Counted from the first letter of the stretch, positions 33,371 through 47,354 are shown. The stretch is 64,000 nucleotides of DNA from Dallia pectoralis (GCA_029465975.1 CM055728.1:6209761-6273760); one strand, 5' to 3'. Made by a program: numbers and translations. The notes: generated from the letters alone by a model not told the origin.

Positions 33371-35433
33371 TTAAATACGAAATCTGGCATTTTTGACAAG
33401 GGGCCGACCACAAAAACCAACCAAGCAGTGTTTATGTGGCTCCTGAGAGAAATAGCTAATAGCACCATTGTTCTGAGCTCATCGTCCCAACGGATTTCCT
33501 CACATGTTATCGATCAGGAAGCAGCTTTGCGGGAAAAATGTTAATGGCTGGAAGACTTTGCAACCTCTAGTAGCATTTCATGGTTGTGGATAACATCCAA
33601 ATTGCACTGCATTGTACATAATCTAATGTTCTGCGCTCTCAAAGGGAGAGTCATTTCCTATAAAGTGCCGTTGATGATGTTTGTGAAATGAAATGCATTG
33701 TAGTTACATTTGTCCATTCCCACACACTGTAAGCAGAGTCTGTGCCATACCGAAAGTAAATCCCTCTGTTTCTCAGACATATGACATATTTCAGTGAGGG
33801 GATTCAGTGATGACCAGACTTGAATCTGAGTCGTTAGAGATGATATTCCAAACACCAATCGAACGCATATTTGTGGTTTGATGAATGTCAAAGATCAGAC
33901 ATGATCGTAGGGTGATCCACCAATGAGGTGATCTATTACTGTTTTATTACCGTTTTTTTGGCAAGGCATTGTGATATGAGAAAAAAAGAGCACTCAAACT
34001 GTGAAAGTAATTAACTGAACTTATCAAAATTTTTATGAATGCTCATCTCAAGTATTTTTGTTCAGGATCAAGCACTCCACTAAATAAAATAACTCTCATT
34101 GGTTTTATTATCATGCATTACAATCTAAAAGCTCATCGTGAAACACAAATCATGCACAAGCCAGCTATAGTTGGCTTGGTCAACAGTATCGGCCAAGTTG
34201 GTCTCACATGGGATAGACTGTCTTTGAACAAGAAAGGACTGATGAACATTTGTTTCGGGTCATTTTGTGCCGGTTCTCCGACACACAATTGCTGATGCTC
34301 CAGAACCAAAACGAGTCTAAAGAAGGCCAGTTTTTAATCAGCACAACAGTTTTCAGCTGTGCTAACATGGCGTGACCTGGAGATTGAGAGACATTTTTCA
34401 CTGTCATACAGTACAGACTACAGGTCTTACTCGTGAAGTTTGTTTGGCAAGGCTTATCTTTTAACTTTGTCGTCTCTGTGATTTTTCACACACAGAGAAG
34501 CAATTACATTTTTCATCTTATGAAATTGCTGCATTTCTTTCTGAAATGACGTCTCCTTAAAATAACAATTGAACTTCAGACAATGTATTCAGTAGGCATG
34601 CCAGATTACAGTCACTATGTGTGTGTGTGTGTGTGTGTGTCTGTGTGTGTGTGCGTACTTGTGTGTCCGTCTTGTCCTTTGGTACTTTTCCTCTTGCTAT
34701 TGGTGTTGCATTAATCCCCTGCAGTTTCTGGATGATAAATTACATTTTTTACGGAAATAGACAGATAGATCCACATGCTCCCCACACCTTCCCAAATTTT
34801 AGGGAATGTATTAGAGGCTAAAGAGGACAGCATCCTTACTAAGAATCAACCATGACCCAAAATGTCGTGTAGCTACATGTCTTAATGATGAGCTCATGTG
34901 TCTTGGCAGTGTACGACACAGTGGTTATGGAACTCATCCCCTAACACACTCTGATGTGACAGGTGGCAGGTGCTTCTGATCTTTAGTAGTCTGGAATGTC
35001 AGAAGGCCCGAATTCAGAAGCATTTGCCCTCCGTGGATCAGATTTTCTAACTGCTTCCCGTCCTCTCATCCGATAAGGCCAAGCGTGAGAGGATTACAGG
35101 CCAGGCAGACATGTTGAAATATCCCCTTCACTGCTGCTAGCTCCAGGTGTCAGGCCTTGTTAGTTTCAGTGCCCCCCCTGCACACTGCTGTCTACCTGCA
35201 TTATGCTCCAACTTTATCCCCAGGCTTCTAAGGCCTATAGGTCATGCCACACCTGGATGAACCTGTCAAAAGAGGTACAAAGGTACTTTCAGATACCAGA
35301 AATCACTGATTGCTTGTAAGAAGTCTCTCACAAGCAATCAAGTAAATAGTAAGAAAAATGTGAAAAACATCTAATGTGATTGATGAAAAGACCAATTAAT
35401 GGAAATAAAGTGTAAATAGATTTGGGCTATATG
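33371..35433. other. No gene recognised; TG tract and small palindrome
   Basis: A (TG)n tract lies at 34617-34652. An 11-bp inverted repeat TGATTGCTTGT / ACAAGCAATCA lies at 35308-35340 with an 11-base loop. Open frames up to 86 codons have no motifs. Confidence 0.4.
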
Positions 35434-35827
35434 TGTCACGGACTTGCAGGGTGAAGTGCGGAATGGAGTGAGATGCAGAGCAAGAGATCACGTTCGTGGG
35501 ATTTAATCAACAAAAAAACCAACAGACAACAAACGGAAAAACTAGACATGAACTGAAAGAAAAGTGCACTTGCATAAAACGACTTAATACTCTAACAAAC
35601 AACCGTACAGGACTACATATTACGAAACACTCACCGACATGAAAACGTAACATTATATTGATAACAAGCAACCGTGAACCTAACCAGGGACGTTAAATAG
35701 CCCACTGATTACATAACCTATGCCCGGTGCTCAGCTAAACCCAAAACAGCTGTGCTCCTAATCAACATGATACACAGAAGTGTTCTCCTCTAACACCCTG
35801 TGACACACAGCTCACCCATACGTGACA
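35434..35827. mobile_element. Short element with TGTCACG...CGTGACA ends, unclassified
   Basis: TGTCACG (35434-35440) and its complement CGTGACA (35821-35827) bracket 394 bp of A/C-rich non-coding sequence. The left end continues GGGTGAAGTGCGGAATGGAG, which resembles the left end of the element at 50021 (GGGTGAGGT...GGAAATGGAAG, followed in both by a T.CGT.TGTGG or TTCGTGGGATTT-like block). The shared ends suggest one non-autonomous family. No target-site duplication was found, so the class is open. Confidence 0.5.
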
Positions 35828-37657
35828 GCATGTAAATGCAGGCACAGACAAAAAAGTTGGACATAAGAAGACGGCTTAAGCATACTTTATTTTATTGCGT
35901 TTGATCCTTTTTCCCTGGTCCGTGTAGTGTTCATACAATTATGTTATCATATGTAAACACGCGCAGACACATCATTGTTCACAAACACATATGCACATGC
36001 ATTAGGGAAGATTTGGCCTGGTTTCAGCCCCCATCTAATTTAGGGCATAGTACGTTTTGAATGGTGCTGGAATGCACATTTTGTGTGTGCAGAATCAGTT
36101 TTCCGCTTCTCAAAGTCAAGCATGCGCCATTGATTTGCATAACACAAACTGACTTCAGACCAGTATCCTCACCTTGCTTCTAACCCTAACCTCACCTTGC
36201 TTCTAAAAACCGAATCTGTCTGGTAGTCTCGAACAGGGCTTCTTAATCCTGTTCCTTGGAGCTACGGTTCTGGACGTAGAAGCCAAATGAGGACACAAGT
36301 GGGTTTGGAATACCTTCTGGACAGTAACTTTTGATCAACAGGATTGAGCAGCCCTGCTCTAGACTGATCCGGCACACAGAACTCTCACTTTGGAGCTATG
36401 TTTTGTCCACCTGCCAACTCTACTAGGTCCAATACACCCCAAATGGCCTGGAGCTAGCGTACCAGACACACTATAACAGTAGACACAGAGAGATTGGCTA
36501 GGTGTTAAAGGAATGGCAGAGTGAGAAAGACTAAGAGTGAGAAAAAAGAGAATGAGAGTAGAGTGAAACGCAACAGGACGTGAGTACGAGATGGGGAAAG
36601 AACATTCTAGAAGGCTTGGATGAAGTTAGAGGGAAACGTGATGTATGTTTATATTGGTAGTGGTCAGTGGAGATCTAATGAATGATGTGTGATCATGACT
36701 TTACAGGAGTGTTGTAATAGGATCTACAAATGAAATGAGCTTAAGAACAGTATGATCACTATGTACTCATTGACATGAAAAACATCAACACGTGGATATT
36801 GTGTCAGAAAATATCTACTGTGACATGAACAGGCCCTCTCCTATCAGGACTAACACCTTGGAGAGAACCAGGGCTGCCAAACAGCTTCTTGAACAAAGAC
36901 CAGACGCCACTTACTGATGAGGCACACATGCCTTCAATCAAGCCTCTTCAGAGGGTGGACACGAATATAATACCCTCCACGGCCCAGACCTGGTTCTCTG
37001 AGTTACAATAAGAAACAGCAGGACGCATCCTCGTCGTAGTCTAGAACTGGCAGGATGGTCATTTTGTAAAATAGGATGCTTTGGTGCGGAACCAAAAAAC
37101 ACATTTTGGATTTAACTTTGGTTTAAACTGAAATGAGACTAGTTGCAGTATGTGTGTGTATAATGTGTGCAGCAGTAAACAGAATTTAACAGAGCGAGCT
37201 ATGAAGCACACGTTTATGTTTTCCTGACAAATGTGATGATGACTTGGTGATTTTCTGCATAATTTACATGGTGTTTAGATGTATAGAGGCTCGTTATCAG
37301 AAACCATCACTTCTGTGGTCCAATGGCACATTATGTTTGCACCTCCAAGTTTTTAATATGAAATGGCTAATTGATCATCAGAAAAACTTTTTGTAAATAT
37401 GTCAAAATGCTTATTAAAAAGCAATAACACTAGCCTTTAGCTAGCGCATTAGCTATTATGAGTTTGATGATGGGCTTAACATGACCAAAAACAAAGAACC
37501 TTCTTCTGAAACCCATTGGCCTATTCTTGCTCTGATAAATTAAGTCTATCCCATGTGAGGATTTGCCTAAGAAACTGAAAATCTCATACAATGCTGTCTA
37601 AAAGTCTATATTGCACATCTGCCTCTCCCCCCTCTTCCTCTGTCATCTCTCTCCCTG

Positions 37658-37659
<2 letters not shown>
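35828..37659. other. No gene recognised
   Basis: A short direct duplication (CTCACCTTGCTTCTAA, twice between 36169 and 36206) is present. There is no coding or transposon signature. Confidence 0.4.
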
Positions 37660-37699
<40 letters not shown>

Positions 37700-37760
37700 A
37701 CACACACACACACACGCACACACGCACACACACACACACACACACACAGACACACACACC
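37660..37760. repeat. (CA)n microsatellite, interrupted
   Basis: About 50 CA dinucleotides with a few CAGA and CACG interruptions. Confidence 0.96.
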
Positions 37761-38052
37761 TACTGTTTTATGTCTTGTCTGAGATCTATTGTAAAGCATT
37801 TCACTTTTATTGCTACCAAGCCTGCATAGAACAACGAGCCAGCTTGTCGTATTCCCGGTTCTGACACTGCTTCTCCCCTGCTAAAATGTGTCCTCAACAC
37901 TCTCCTGTTCTGCATTAAACATGTATTTGTGTGGCTCTTCTTCAAGTTCTAGGACCTCGTCTTAACCTAGTAGTTTTTCGGGAATTCTACTTTGTACATC
38001 GGCTGCTTGAACTCAATTTAGACGGGAAATGGCAGACATTCATAGAACCATG

Positions 38053-39089
38053 TATCAGAAAAGATATTAGAATAGATATTAGAATAGATATTAGAATAGA
38101 TATAAGAATAGATATTAGAATAGATATAAGAATAGATATTAGAATATATATTAGAATATATATTAGAATAGATATAAGAATAGATATCAGAATAGATATT
38201 AGAATAGATATAAGAATAGATATTAGAATATATATTAGAATAGATATTAGAATAGATATAAGAATAGATATTAGAATAGATATAAGAATAGATATTAGAA
38301 TATATATTAGAATAGATATTAGAATATATATTAGAATAGATATAAGAATAGATATCAGAATAGATATTAGAATAGATATTAGAATAGATATTAGAATATA
38401 TATTAGAATAGATATTAGAATATATATTAGAATAGATATAAGAATAGATATTAGAATAGATATTAGAATAGATATAAGAATATATATTAGAATAGATATA
38501 AGAATATATATTAGAATAGATATTAGAATATATATTAGAATAGATATAAGAATAGATATTAGAATAGATATTAGAATAGATATTAGAATAGATATTAGAA
38601 TATATATTAAAATAGATATAAGAATAGATATCAGAATAGATATTAGAATAGATATAAGAATAGATATTAGAGTAGATATTAGAGTAGATATTAGAATAGA
38701 TATTAGAATAGAAAATAGAATATATATCAGAATAGATATCAGAATAGATATTAGAATAGATATTAGAATAGATATTCGAATATATATTAGAATATATATC
38801 AGAATAGATAATAGAATATATATCAGAATAGATAATAGAATAGATATCAGAATAGATATTAGAATATATATCAGAATAGATATTAGAATAGATATTAGAA
38901 TAGATATCAGAATAGATATTAGAATATATATTAGAATAGATATTAGAATAGATATAAGAATAGATATTAGAATAGATATTAGAATAGATATAAGAATATA
39001 TATTAGAATAGATATTAGAATAGATATTAGAATAGATATTAGAATAGATGTCAGAATAGATATCAGAATAGATAATAAAATAGATAATC
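38053..39089. repeat. 12-bp AT-rich minisatellite, about 86 copies
   Basis: The unit is ATTAGAATAGAT, with variants ATAAGA, ATCAGA and ATATAT. Because 12 is divisible by 3, a 391-codon forward frame (IRID repeats) and a 357-codon reverse frame (SNIY repeats) stay open throughout. The forward frame begins in unique sequence at 37931 but shows no signal or domain. Variant units are interspersed, indicating older, diverged amplification than the 30-bp array at 50361. Confidence 0.96.
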
Positions 39090-39924
39090 ATACATTAAAG
39101 ACATAGATCTTGGCGTACAGCTCTGATCTTTCATGGTAGTTCCCTAGCCAAGTCATGCAACACATTGAAATAGAAACGATTTATGGGCCGCAATGGAACG
39201 CAGCGCCGATCCCACTGCGGTAATGAAACACAGAACCAAACCGCAGAACAAAATCTGCTTGTTGGGTACAAGATAAGGCAACCACATATTATCAGCCCCC
39301 GGCAGCATGAGACATACATACGTTTCTAGGCAGTAAGTGTTCATGTTGTTGTTTTCTTCATGTCTTTGTTGGGTTGTTGCAATTGCTTTTTCAGTTGGTG
39401 TTACTTAAGAATGATATTGGAGATACACAGTTCACACAAATGCGAAGTGAACGGGAGTTTCGACTGTTGAATTGGTTTTTGTGTCTGAAGGTGCACCGAT
39501 TTAGGATGCGTCATAACATCTCCACTCGGAGGAAATGGAAAACGCGATGTCCATGTTTTTGCTTGTAATGACAGCATTGTAATTAGCAGTTCATAAAGTT
39601 TTCACTTTACTACACTACAATAGTACCCTCAGCAGAAGGGCAGTATAAGGCCTAGTTGTGAGAGTACCCCCAATCCAACAACATGAAACATATTTTGCCG
39701 GTCCTTTTCAGCGAGGCAGTTAACTGGAGCGGCTTCGGATCACAGCATGAAGAAAGAAAACACACCTGGATACTCAAATGATTAGGTCGTCATATTACTT
39801 TCATGAAATGAACGGAACTGCAAACCCGTTTTCCCTGGACGAGCTTCTGATTTGCTAAAACAAGACGATGGCCACATGACAGTTTGTCATGTCAGGATCT
39901 GATGAGAAGCTCTTGTAGTTTTTC
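39090..39924. other. No gene recognised
   Basis: Short motif-free frames only (maximum 64 codons). Confidence 0.4.
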
Positions 39925-40496
39925 TGCTAGTATTATGACATGTATGGCATTAGCATGGTTGTTTTTCTGCTAGCATTATGGCATGTATGGCATTAGCATG
40001 GTTGTTTTTCTGCTAGCATTATGGCATGTATGGCATTAGCATGGTTGTTTTTCTGCTAGCATTATGGCATGTATGGCATTAGCATGGTTGTTTTTCTGCT
40101 AGTATTATGACATGTATGGCATTAGCATGGTTGTTTTTCTGCTAGCATTATGGCATGTATGGCATTAGCATGGTTGTTTTTCTGCTAGCATTATGGCATG
40201 TATGGTATTAGCATGGTTGTTTTTCTGCTAGCATTATGGCATGTATGGCATTAGCATGGTTGTTTTTCTGCTAGCATTATGGCATGTATGGCATTAGCAT
40301 GGTTGTTTTTCTGCTAGCATTATGGCATGTATGGTATTAGCATGGTTGTTTTTCTGCTAGCATTATGGCATGTATGGCATTAGCATGGTTGTTTTTCTGC
40401 TAGCATTATGGCATGTATGGCATTAGCATGGTTGTTTTTCTGCTAGCATTATGGCATGTATGGCATTAGCATGGTTGTTTTCCTGTTAGCATTATG
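39925..40496. repeat. 43-bp minisatellite, 13 copies plus a partial
   Basis: Units begin TGCTAGCATTATGGCATG and start every 43 bp from 39925 to 40441, followed by a diverged partial at 40484. Units are nearly identical; two carry TAGTATTATGACA (units 1 and 5) and two carry GGTATTAGC (units 7 and 10). The unit contains GCTAGC and related ATGC/GCAT words. Confidence 0.95.
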
Positions 40497-42785
40497 TTCT
40501 GTAGCATGGAGGCCTGATACATGATGCACATGTCTTATTTAATGTATGGCTGTGTCGTCAGGGATGAGCGCACATGAGGTTGTAATCAGCCTCCGTAGTC
40601 TTGGTGTCTGAGAAATGTTAACTTGATTTGGGCCACTATTGGGATGGGGGGGGGGGTGCTGGCATGTCGAGTTCAATAAGCAAGACGCTAAACAACAGCA
40701 GGTCGGCTGTTTTCATCGAGGTCGGGTAAACAACTGTTCGCCGAGACATTTACAGTCCCGGAGTCTCGACGGGGGAAAAGACGGGAGCGGTTGGACAAGT
40801 TCAGGCGTCCACAAAAGAGAACATTTCCTTTAAGATTCTCCCCGCGAAACGACATTGAACATTCCGTTATTTTTTAAAGCGTGTCGTTCTTCTGATCTCA
40901 ATGTTTTTGTATTTGTTGAAAGTCGGAGAAACAAAGAAACACCGTGTAAGCCAGAAGGTGGATATGTGGCACCGATATGACGCGAAGTTAACAGTACATG
41001 AAGAACACTTGAAGAACAGTACATGAAGAACAACAATTTGTGCGAAGCTGGGATGTTTATTCTCCCCTGGGTCTCGATGGGACGAGGTTCCAATCCCAGC
41101 AGCATGCGGTTCTCCAGCCTCAAATACGACAAAATTAGTTTAAAAAATAACCAAAAGGCACAATGTGCTGTTCATCTGTTGGCCGACGTTAGACAATTTA
41201 CCACCTGATATTGATCAGTTGGCTCTAACTTAATATGCCCACCGGCTCTTAAATCAGTATCCCTATGCAATATCAGACACACACGGTGCGTTCAACCCCA
41301 GGTGTTGTCCAGGTGTTTCACTAAAAAGACAGATCCTGTTCCAAGAGAAAGAAATGCTGTATATCGGTCTACGTCAACTGAATTTGTTTGTCATGAAAAG
41401 CGATTTGTTTATCTCTGAAAAGCGGGGATAAACGAGTACAGTGAAAGGCGAGAGCTGAATGAATGCTGGGTAATGTTTGTTATGTAAAGGCTTCTGAGGA
41501 TCACATGTCGCCCAATAAGCGGCTCTGGTGTGTTTGTGTGTGTGCGCACGCACGCGTGTGTGTGTGTGTGTGGGTGAGAGTGTGTGAGAGAGCTCCCCGT
41601 CTGAAAGAACTCTTTGTTTCAATCCCGGGTTTTCGGGTTCAGCTAATCAGATGGATTAAGGGCGGCTCTAAAAGTTCAGGGATCTGAAATGAGCGTCCGC
41701 TTTCGGACCGCCGTTTCAACGAAGACGGTCCAAAAGCGAGAGCCATGAAAGTGGGACTAGAGTAGAGAGATGCACCTCCTCTGACCCCCCCAATCGTCCG
41801 ACAAATGAATCGGAAGCGGGTTAATCCTCTAATTTAGCTCCCTGCTCGTCTTTTATTTCTAGGCCTCGCACCAGCGCGGGCAGACTGGCTGCTCCGGGTC
41901 ACGCCTTCGAGACTTTAATACGAGGCAGGTTTCATCGGTTACTCTGCCCTTTCAAGTTGCGTCTGTTTGTGTCGGAATGCCAAAACCAATCAGCTTGTAT
42001 GTGTAAGATAACGATGTACATGCTGGAAAAGCCAAACTTTTACCATGTGCTTATATTTCACTTGTCATTTTCAGTGGGAGTCAGGCCACGGAAATGAATG
42101 TCCTGTGCAAATGTTTACGCGCGCGATTTTCATTGAACTGGCCGGAAGCCCTGGGATACAAGTGATATGATATCGGCCGAAGGGAGATTTAATTTGTCTT
42201 TATTATTACTCCTAGATGCATGTCATTCAGGCAGCAGGTCAATTTCTGACTTCAAACATTTGTGCTGACCAATTGAGAGTTCAGGACAGACTGTCTGGTT
42301 TCCAGGAATGTGGAAATGAGTAGATTATGACAACAGTCATGGCTTATCTCTGAGGATACATCCACTTATCCACTCCACTGACGTTTAGGCTTGATTTCGC
42401 AACTCACACACGCGGAAACGAAATAGCAACCATTTCTACTTCAGAGACTGTGTGTGTGTGTGTGTGTCCATTTTTTACCCTCTCTGATAGGTCAGGTCCA
42501 ACTGCAGGATATTAAAACACCTTGTTAATGCTCTCCTACTTTGTATTCATAACCATGAATACATTATTTCCCTGTTTTCTCATTTACAGTTACTCTGTCT
42601 TTTTTATACTTTCGTTACATTTTTTTCTCTCCATTTTCTCGCATTTCTCCAATCACTCCTTCTGCTCTATTTAAATGTTTCTCCTCGTTCTAAACTTTCC
42701 CTTTCTTCCCTCTCGCCATCTGTGTCCTCCCTCCCTCTCTCGTCTCTCTCACTCACTTCCCATTACCCGCCCCCTCAGTGAGCAT
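40497..42785. other. No gene recognised; small GT tracts
   Basis: There is a G run near 40646-40656, GT-rich tracts at about 41530-41575 and 42449-42467, and a pyrimidine-rich stretch at 42590-42770. Composition is slightly G/C-richer between 40550 and 42000, but no exon could be supported. Confidence 0.35.
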
Positions 42786-42930
<145 letters not shown>

Positions 42931-43043
42931 AACTGCAAGTGACCAGTGAACAGAAACCCAGCACAAACAGAAACTACATTCCCCTTCATCCTGTCCAATT
43001 TGAACCCACGTGAGAACTCCAGACAGGGTTTGTAAACACACAA

Positions 43044-43268
43044 GTTCTCATCCTGTCATTTGGAAACGGGTCGAGCTCCTCACGTGACTGCGGGTCCACT
43101 TACAGGGAGCAGCCAGGAGTTCTCATCCTGTCATTTGGAAGCGAGTCGAGCTCCTCACGTGACTGCGGGTCCACTTACAGGGAGCAGCCAGGAGTTCTCA
43201 TCCTGTCATTTGGAAGCGAGTCGAGCTCCTCACGTGACTGCGGGTCCACTTACAGGGAGCAGCCAGGC
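43044..43268. repeat. 75-bp tandem triplication
   Basis: Copies start at 43044, 43119 and 43194, each with GTTCTCATCCTGTCATTTGG, GTCGAGCTCCTCACGTGACT and CAGGGAGCAGCCAGG. The first copy has AAACGGGTCG where the others have AAGCGAGTCG. A 72-codon frame with a 25-residue period spans it (75 is divisible by 3); it is not treated as a gene. Confidence 0.95.
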
Positions 43269-44132
43269 AGCCTGCTGAGGCCTGGATCCTGATGGTGTGG
43301 TGTTGTTTCAAGAGACTTCTTGGATGGCTCTGCTTGTTGTTTTTTTTACTGCTGCAATTGTTTCTGGAGGCCACCCAGCTTTATCGCTTCCAGCCCTGGC
43401 CTCTGTGTGTGTGTGTGTGTGTGTTTATTTGGCAGAAGCAGCGAGCCAAGTGTTGTTACTGTCAGAGGGGTGCCATATTTGGCTGGGGTTTAAAGGGGAG
43501 GACATGGGACATTGACACTTAATATATAGCTTGTCCTATCAAGGAACCAATGCAGCGACCACAACAACAGCGTCCATAACCACAGCCAGAACAAAATAAA
43601 CAGCAACAAGAATACTACAAATTCACATCAGTAAAAGTGTTTACTCAATCAAATACCTGTAATTATTACTACCTGTGAACTAGGGTGGACATTTTGAATA
43701 TTATTAATGTTTTGTGTTGTCAGGACGGAACATAAGTCCCGGTTTCTGGAGCTTCAGGATATTTCAATGTGTTACTGTTCACCTGGTATGAAACCGTGTG
43801 CGTGAGTGTGTCTCTGGTCCACAGGGATCTTATCTGTCTTAAGATATAGAAAATATCGGTACGTTCTGCCAAGCATGGTAAAAAATCTAGCTTGATAATT
43901 CACCATCAAAAACATCTAATGGTAAGACAGTGAAGTTGTTAGACTGCTAATGGGGTATGCTAAGCTAATCATTACAAAATATTTTTCAGAAAGAAACGTC
44001 TTATCTTCTTCGAAAGTATGTGATGTTTTACGTGACATATTTACGGGGGAGTGAACTTCTTTACCCAGAACTCACCACCTTGGTTTATTGACAAATTACT
44101 GAACCTATTAAACTACCTATTTGGCATTAATA
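43269..44132. other. No gene recognised; short TG tract
   Basis: The TG tract lies at 43405-43421. Nothing else recognised. Confidence 0.4.
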
Positions 44133-44594
44133 TACACCCATCAGCCATAACATTGACCTCTTTCCTAATATCGTGTAGGTTCCCCTTTTGCCACCAAAAC
44201 AGGCCTGACCCTGAGACATGGACTCTACTAGACCTCTGAAGGGGTTCTGTGGTATCTGATACCAAGACGTTAGCAGCAGATCCTTCATGTCCTGTAAGTT
44301 GTGAGGTGGAACCTCCATGGATCTGAGTGTTTGTTCAGCACATCCCACAGATGCTCAATCAGATGACGCACACACATTTTTGAAGTTGCTTTGATCCAGC
44401 CTTCTAGCCATCACAATTTGGCCCTTGTCAAAGTCGCTCAGATTCTTACACTTGCCCATTTTACACATCAACTTAAAGGACAAAATATATCGCACACACT
44501 GACAAGTGCCAAGTTTTATCAGCGTTATTTACAAGATTATCAGCGTTATTTACTTCACCTATCAGTGGTCATAATGTTATGGCCGATTGGTGTA
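44133..44594 (-). mobile_element. Internally deleted Tc1/mariner element
   Basis: The inverted ends are TACACCCATCAGCCATAACA (44133) and TGTTATGGCCGATTGGTGTA (ending 44594), each starting or ending with TA. On the minus strand the right side retains the 5' region before and at the transposase start (GGGCAAGTGTAAGAATCTGA, then AAGGGCCAAATTGTGATGGC, 44405-44460). The left side encodes the C-terminus (LRSMEVPPHNLQDMKDLLLT, then WYQIPQNPFRGLVES). The DDE core is missing; the junction lies around 44350-44395. At 462 bp it is a MITE-like deletion derivative whose parent family also left the scrap at 12211-12325. Confidence 0.87.
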
Positions 44595-45431
44595 ATTCCA
44601 CTAACGTTTACTGTGTACACAAATGTATGTTTGGCTCGACTGGAGTAAAAAGAAGAAAAAACTCTGACAAGTAACCCTGAAAATCTCCATTAGGTGCTTG
44701 TAAAGCCCTCTGGTTTTCTTCACATCAGAGTGTAATCAACAGGTCCTCAACAACATAGGATGGAGGTAACCCTTGCTTCCAGTCACACACTCACACACAC
44801 CACACACTCACACACACACACTTCGGCTGTCAGACACTCGGTTGGGTAGTTAAGAACTACTGGAGGCGCCATAAGAAAAATGTGATTGAATTACTTTCTT
44901 AAGGCACTCAGTACTATACTGGAGCCCAAACTGAGAGCATCTAACTATTCAAAAACACTTAATTACCCCTCTTACCCGATTCCAAGATCCACAATATCCC
45001 CCCAGTGAGTTCCTCACACCTCAAATACAACCTTCTTTTTCCTTTCTTTGTTTTGCTTAACATCAAATTATCTCTTCTTTTTCAGACTGTTCTCTACCCG
45101 TGTCTCCTTCGATTTCCCCATGAAACCTGAATTTCATAACTCTGTGTTTTCTTTCCCTTTTTCCTTAAAGCTTCAAAGCGATAATAAAACCCTGTTGTGA
45201 ATTATCAATGGCGCACTAGTCAATGAAAAACGAGGCCAGCTGCTAAGAGACAACCCTTGTATATAAATATATATATACGGTATATATCCTAACCTAGTTA
45301 TTACTGGGCATGTAACGCACTAGAGTGTGTGAGGTGACATTCAACCCGACAGAATACATCCTTGACCAAACGGCTTTTACACACATTAGTGGTCTGAGCA
45401 ATTGATCCAAGACTTTATTCCTATCAATGAT
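44595..45431. other. No gene recognised
   Basis: There is a CA-rich patch at 44785-44822 and a TATATA-rich patch at 45259-45288. No other structure was recognised. Confidence 0.4.
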
Positions 45432-47354
45432 CAAACACACCCCACAAACCCCACACATCCCACACACCCCACACATCCCACAAGTCCCACACACCCCACA
45501 AGTCCCACACACCCCCACACACCCCACAAGTCCCACACACCCCCACACACCCCACAAGTCCCCACACCCCCACACACCCCACACACCCCACAAGTCCCAC
45601 ACACCCCCACAAACCCCACAAACCCCACACACCCCACACATCTCACACACCCCCACACACCCCCACACACCCCACAAGTCCCACACACCCCCACACACCC
45701 CACAAACCCCACACACCCCACACATCTCACACACCCCCACACACCCCCACACACCCCCACACACCCCACAAACCCCACACATCCCACACACCCCACACAT
45801 CCCACACACCCCCACAAGTCCCACACACCCCCACACACCCCACAAGTCCCACACATCCCCACACACCCCACAAGTCCCACACACCCCACACACCCCCACA
45901 CACCCCACACACCCCACACACCCCACAAACCCCACACATCCCCACACACCCCACAAGTCCCACACACCCCCACACACCCCACAAGTCCCACACACCCCCA
46001 CACACCCCACACACCCCACAAGTCCCACACACCCCACACACCCCCACACCCCACACACCCCACAAGTCCCACACACCCCCACACACCCCACACACCCCAC
46101 AAGTCCCACACACCCCACACACCCCCACACACCCCACACACCCCACAAGTCCCACACACACCACACACCCCCATACACCCCACAAGTCCCACACACCCCC
46201 ACACACCCCACACACCCCACAAGTCCCACACACCCCACACACCCCCACACACCCCACACACCCCACAAGTCCCACACACCCCACACACCCCCACACACCC
46301 CACACACCCCACACACCCCACAAGTCCCACACATCCCGCACACCCCAAAGGTCCCACACACCCCCACACACCCCACACACCCCACAAGTCCCACACACCC
46401 CACACACCCCCACACACCCCACAAGTCCCACACACCCCCACACACCCCACAAGTCCCACACACCCCCACACACCCCACACACCCCACAAGTCCCACACAC
46501 CCCCACAAACCCCACAAACCCCACACACCCCACACATCTCACACACCCCCACACACCCCCACACACCCCACAAGTCCCACACACCCCCACACACCCCACA
46601 AACCCCACACACCCCACACATCTCACACACCCCCACACACCCCCACACACCCCCACACACCCCACAAACCCCACACATCCCACACACCCCACACATCCCA
46701 CACACCCCCACAAGTCCCACACACCCCCACACACCCCACAAGTCCCACACATCCCCACACACCCCACAAGTCCCACACACCCCACACACCCCCACACACC
46801 CCACACACCCCACAAACCCCACACATCCCCACACACCCCACAAGTCCCACACACCCCAACACACCCCACAAGTCCCACACACCCCACACACCCCACAAGT
46901 CCCACACACCCCACACACCCCCACACCCCCACACACCCCACAAGTCCCACACACCCCCACACACCCCACACACCCCACAAGTCCCACACACCCCACACAC
47001 CCCCACACACCCCACACACCCCACAAGTCCCACACACACCACACACCCCCATACACCCCACAAGTCCCACACACCCCCACACACCCCACACACCCCACAA
47101 GTCCCACACACCCCACACACCCCCACACACCCCACACACCCCACAAGTCCCACACACCCCACACACCCCCACACACCCCACACACCCCACACACCCCACA
47201 AGTCCCACACATCCCGCACACCCCAAAGGTCCCACACACCCCCACACACCCCACACACCCCACAAGTCCCACACACCCCACACACCCCCACACACCCCAC
47301 AAGTCCCACACATCCCGCACACCCCAAAGGTCCCACACACCCCCACACACCCCA
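45432..47354. repeat. C/A-rich minisatellite of 1.9 kb with higher-order duplication
   Basis: Built from about 10-bp words (CACACACCCC, CACAAGTCCC, CACAAACCCC, CACATCTCAC, CACATCCC). Rare markers show a large tandem duplication: CACATCTCAC at 45637 and 45721 recur at 46533 and 46617 (896 bp apart), and CCATACACCCC (46171) and ATCCCGCACACCCCAAAGG (46333) recur about 878 bp later. The last marker recurs again about 100 bp after that. The C/A strand has no stops in two phases, giving frames of 655 and 663 codons; the complement gives Gly/Val/Cys/Trp-rich frames of 276-643 codons. None is a gene. The minus strand is a dense series of G3-G5 runs. Confidence 0.95.
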
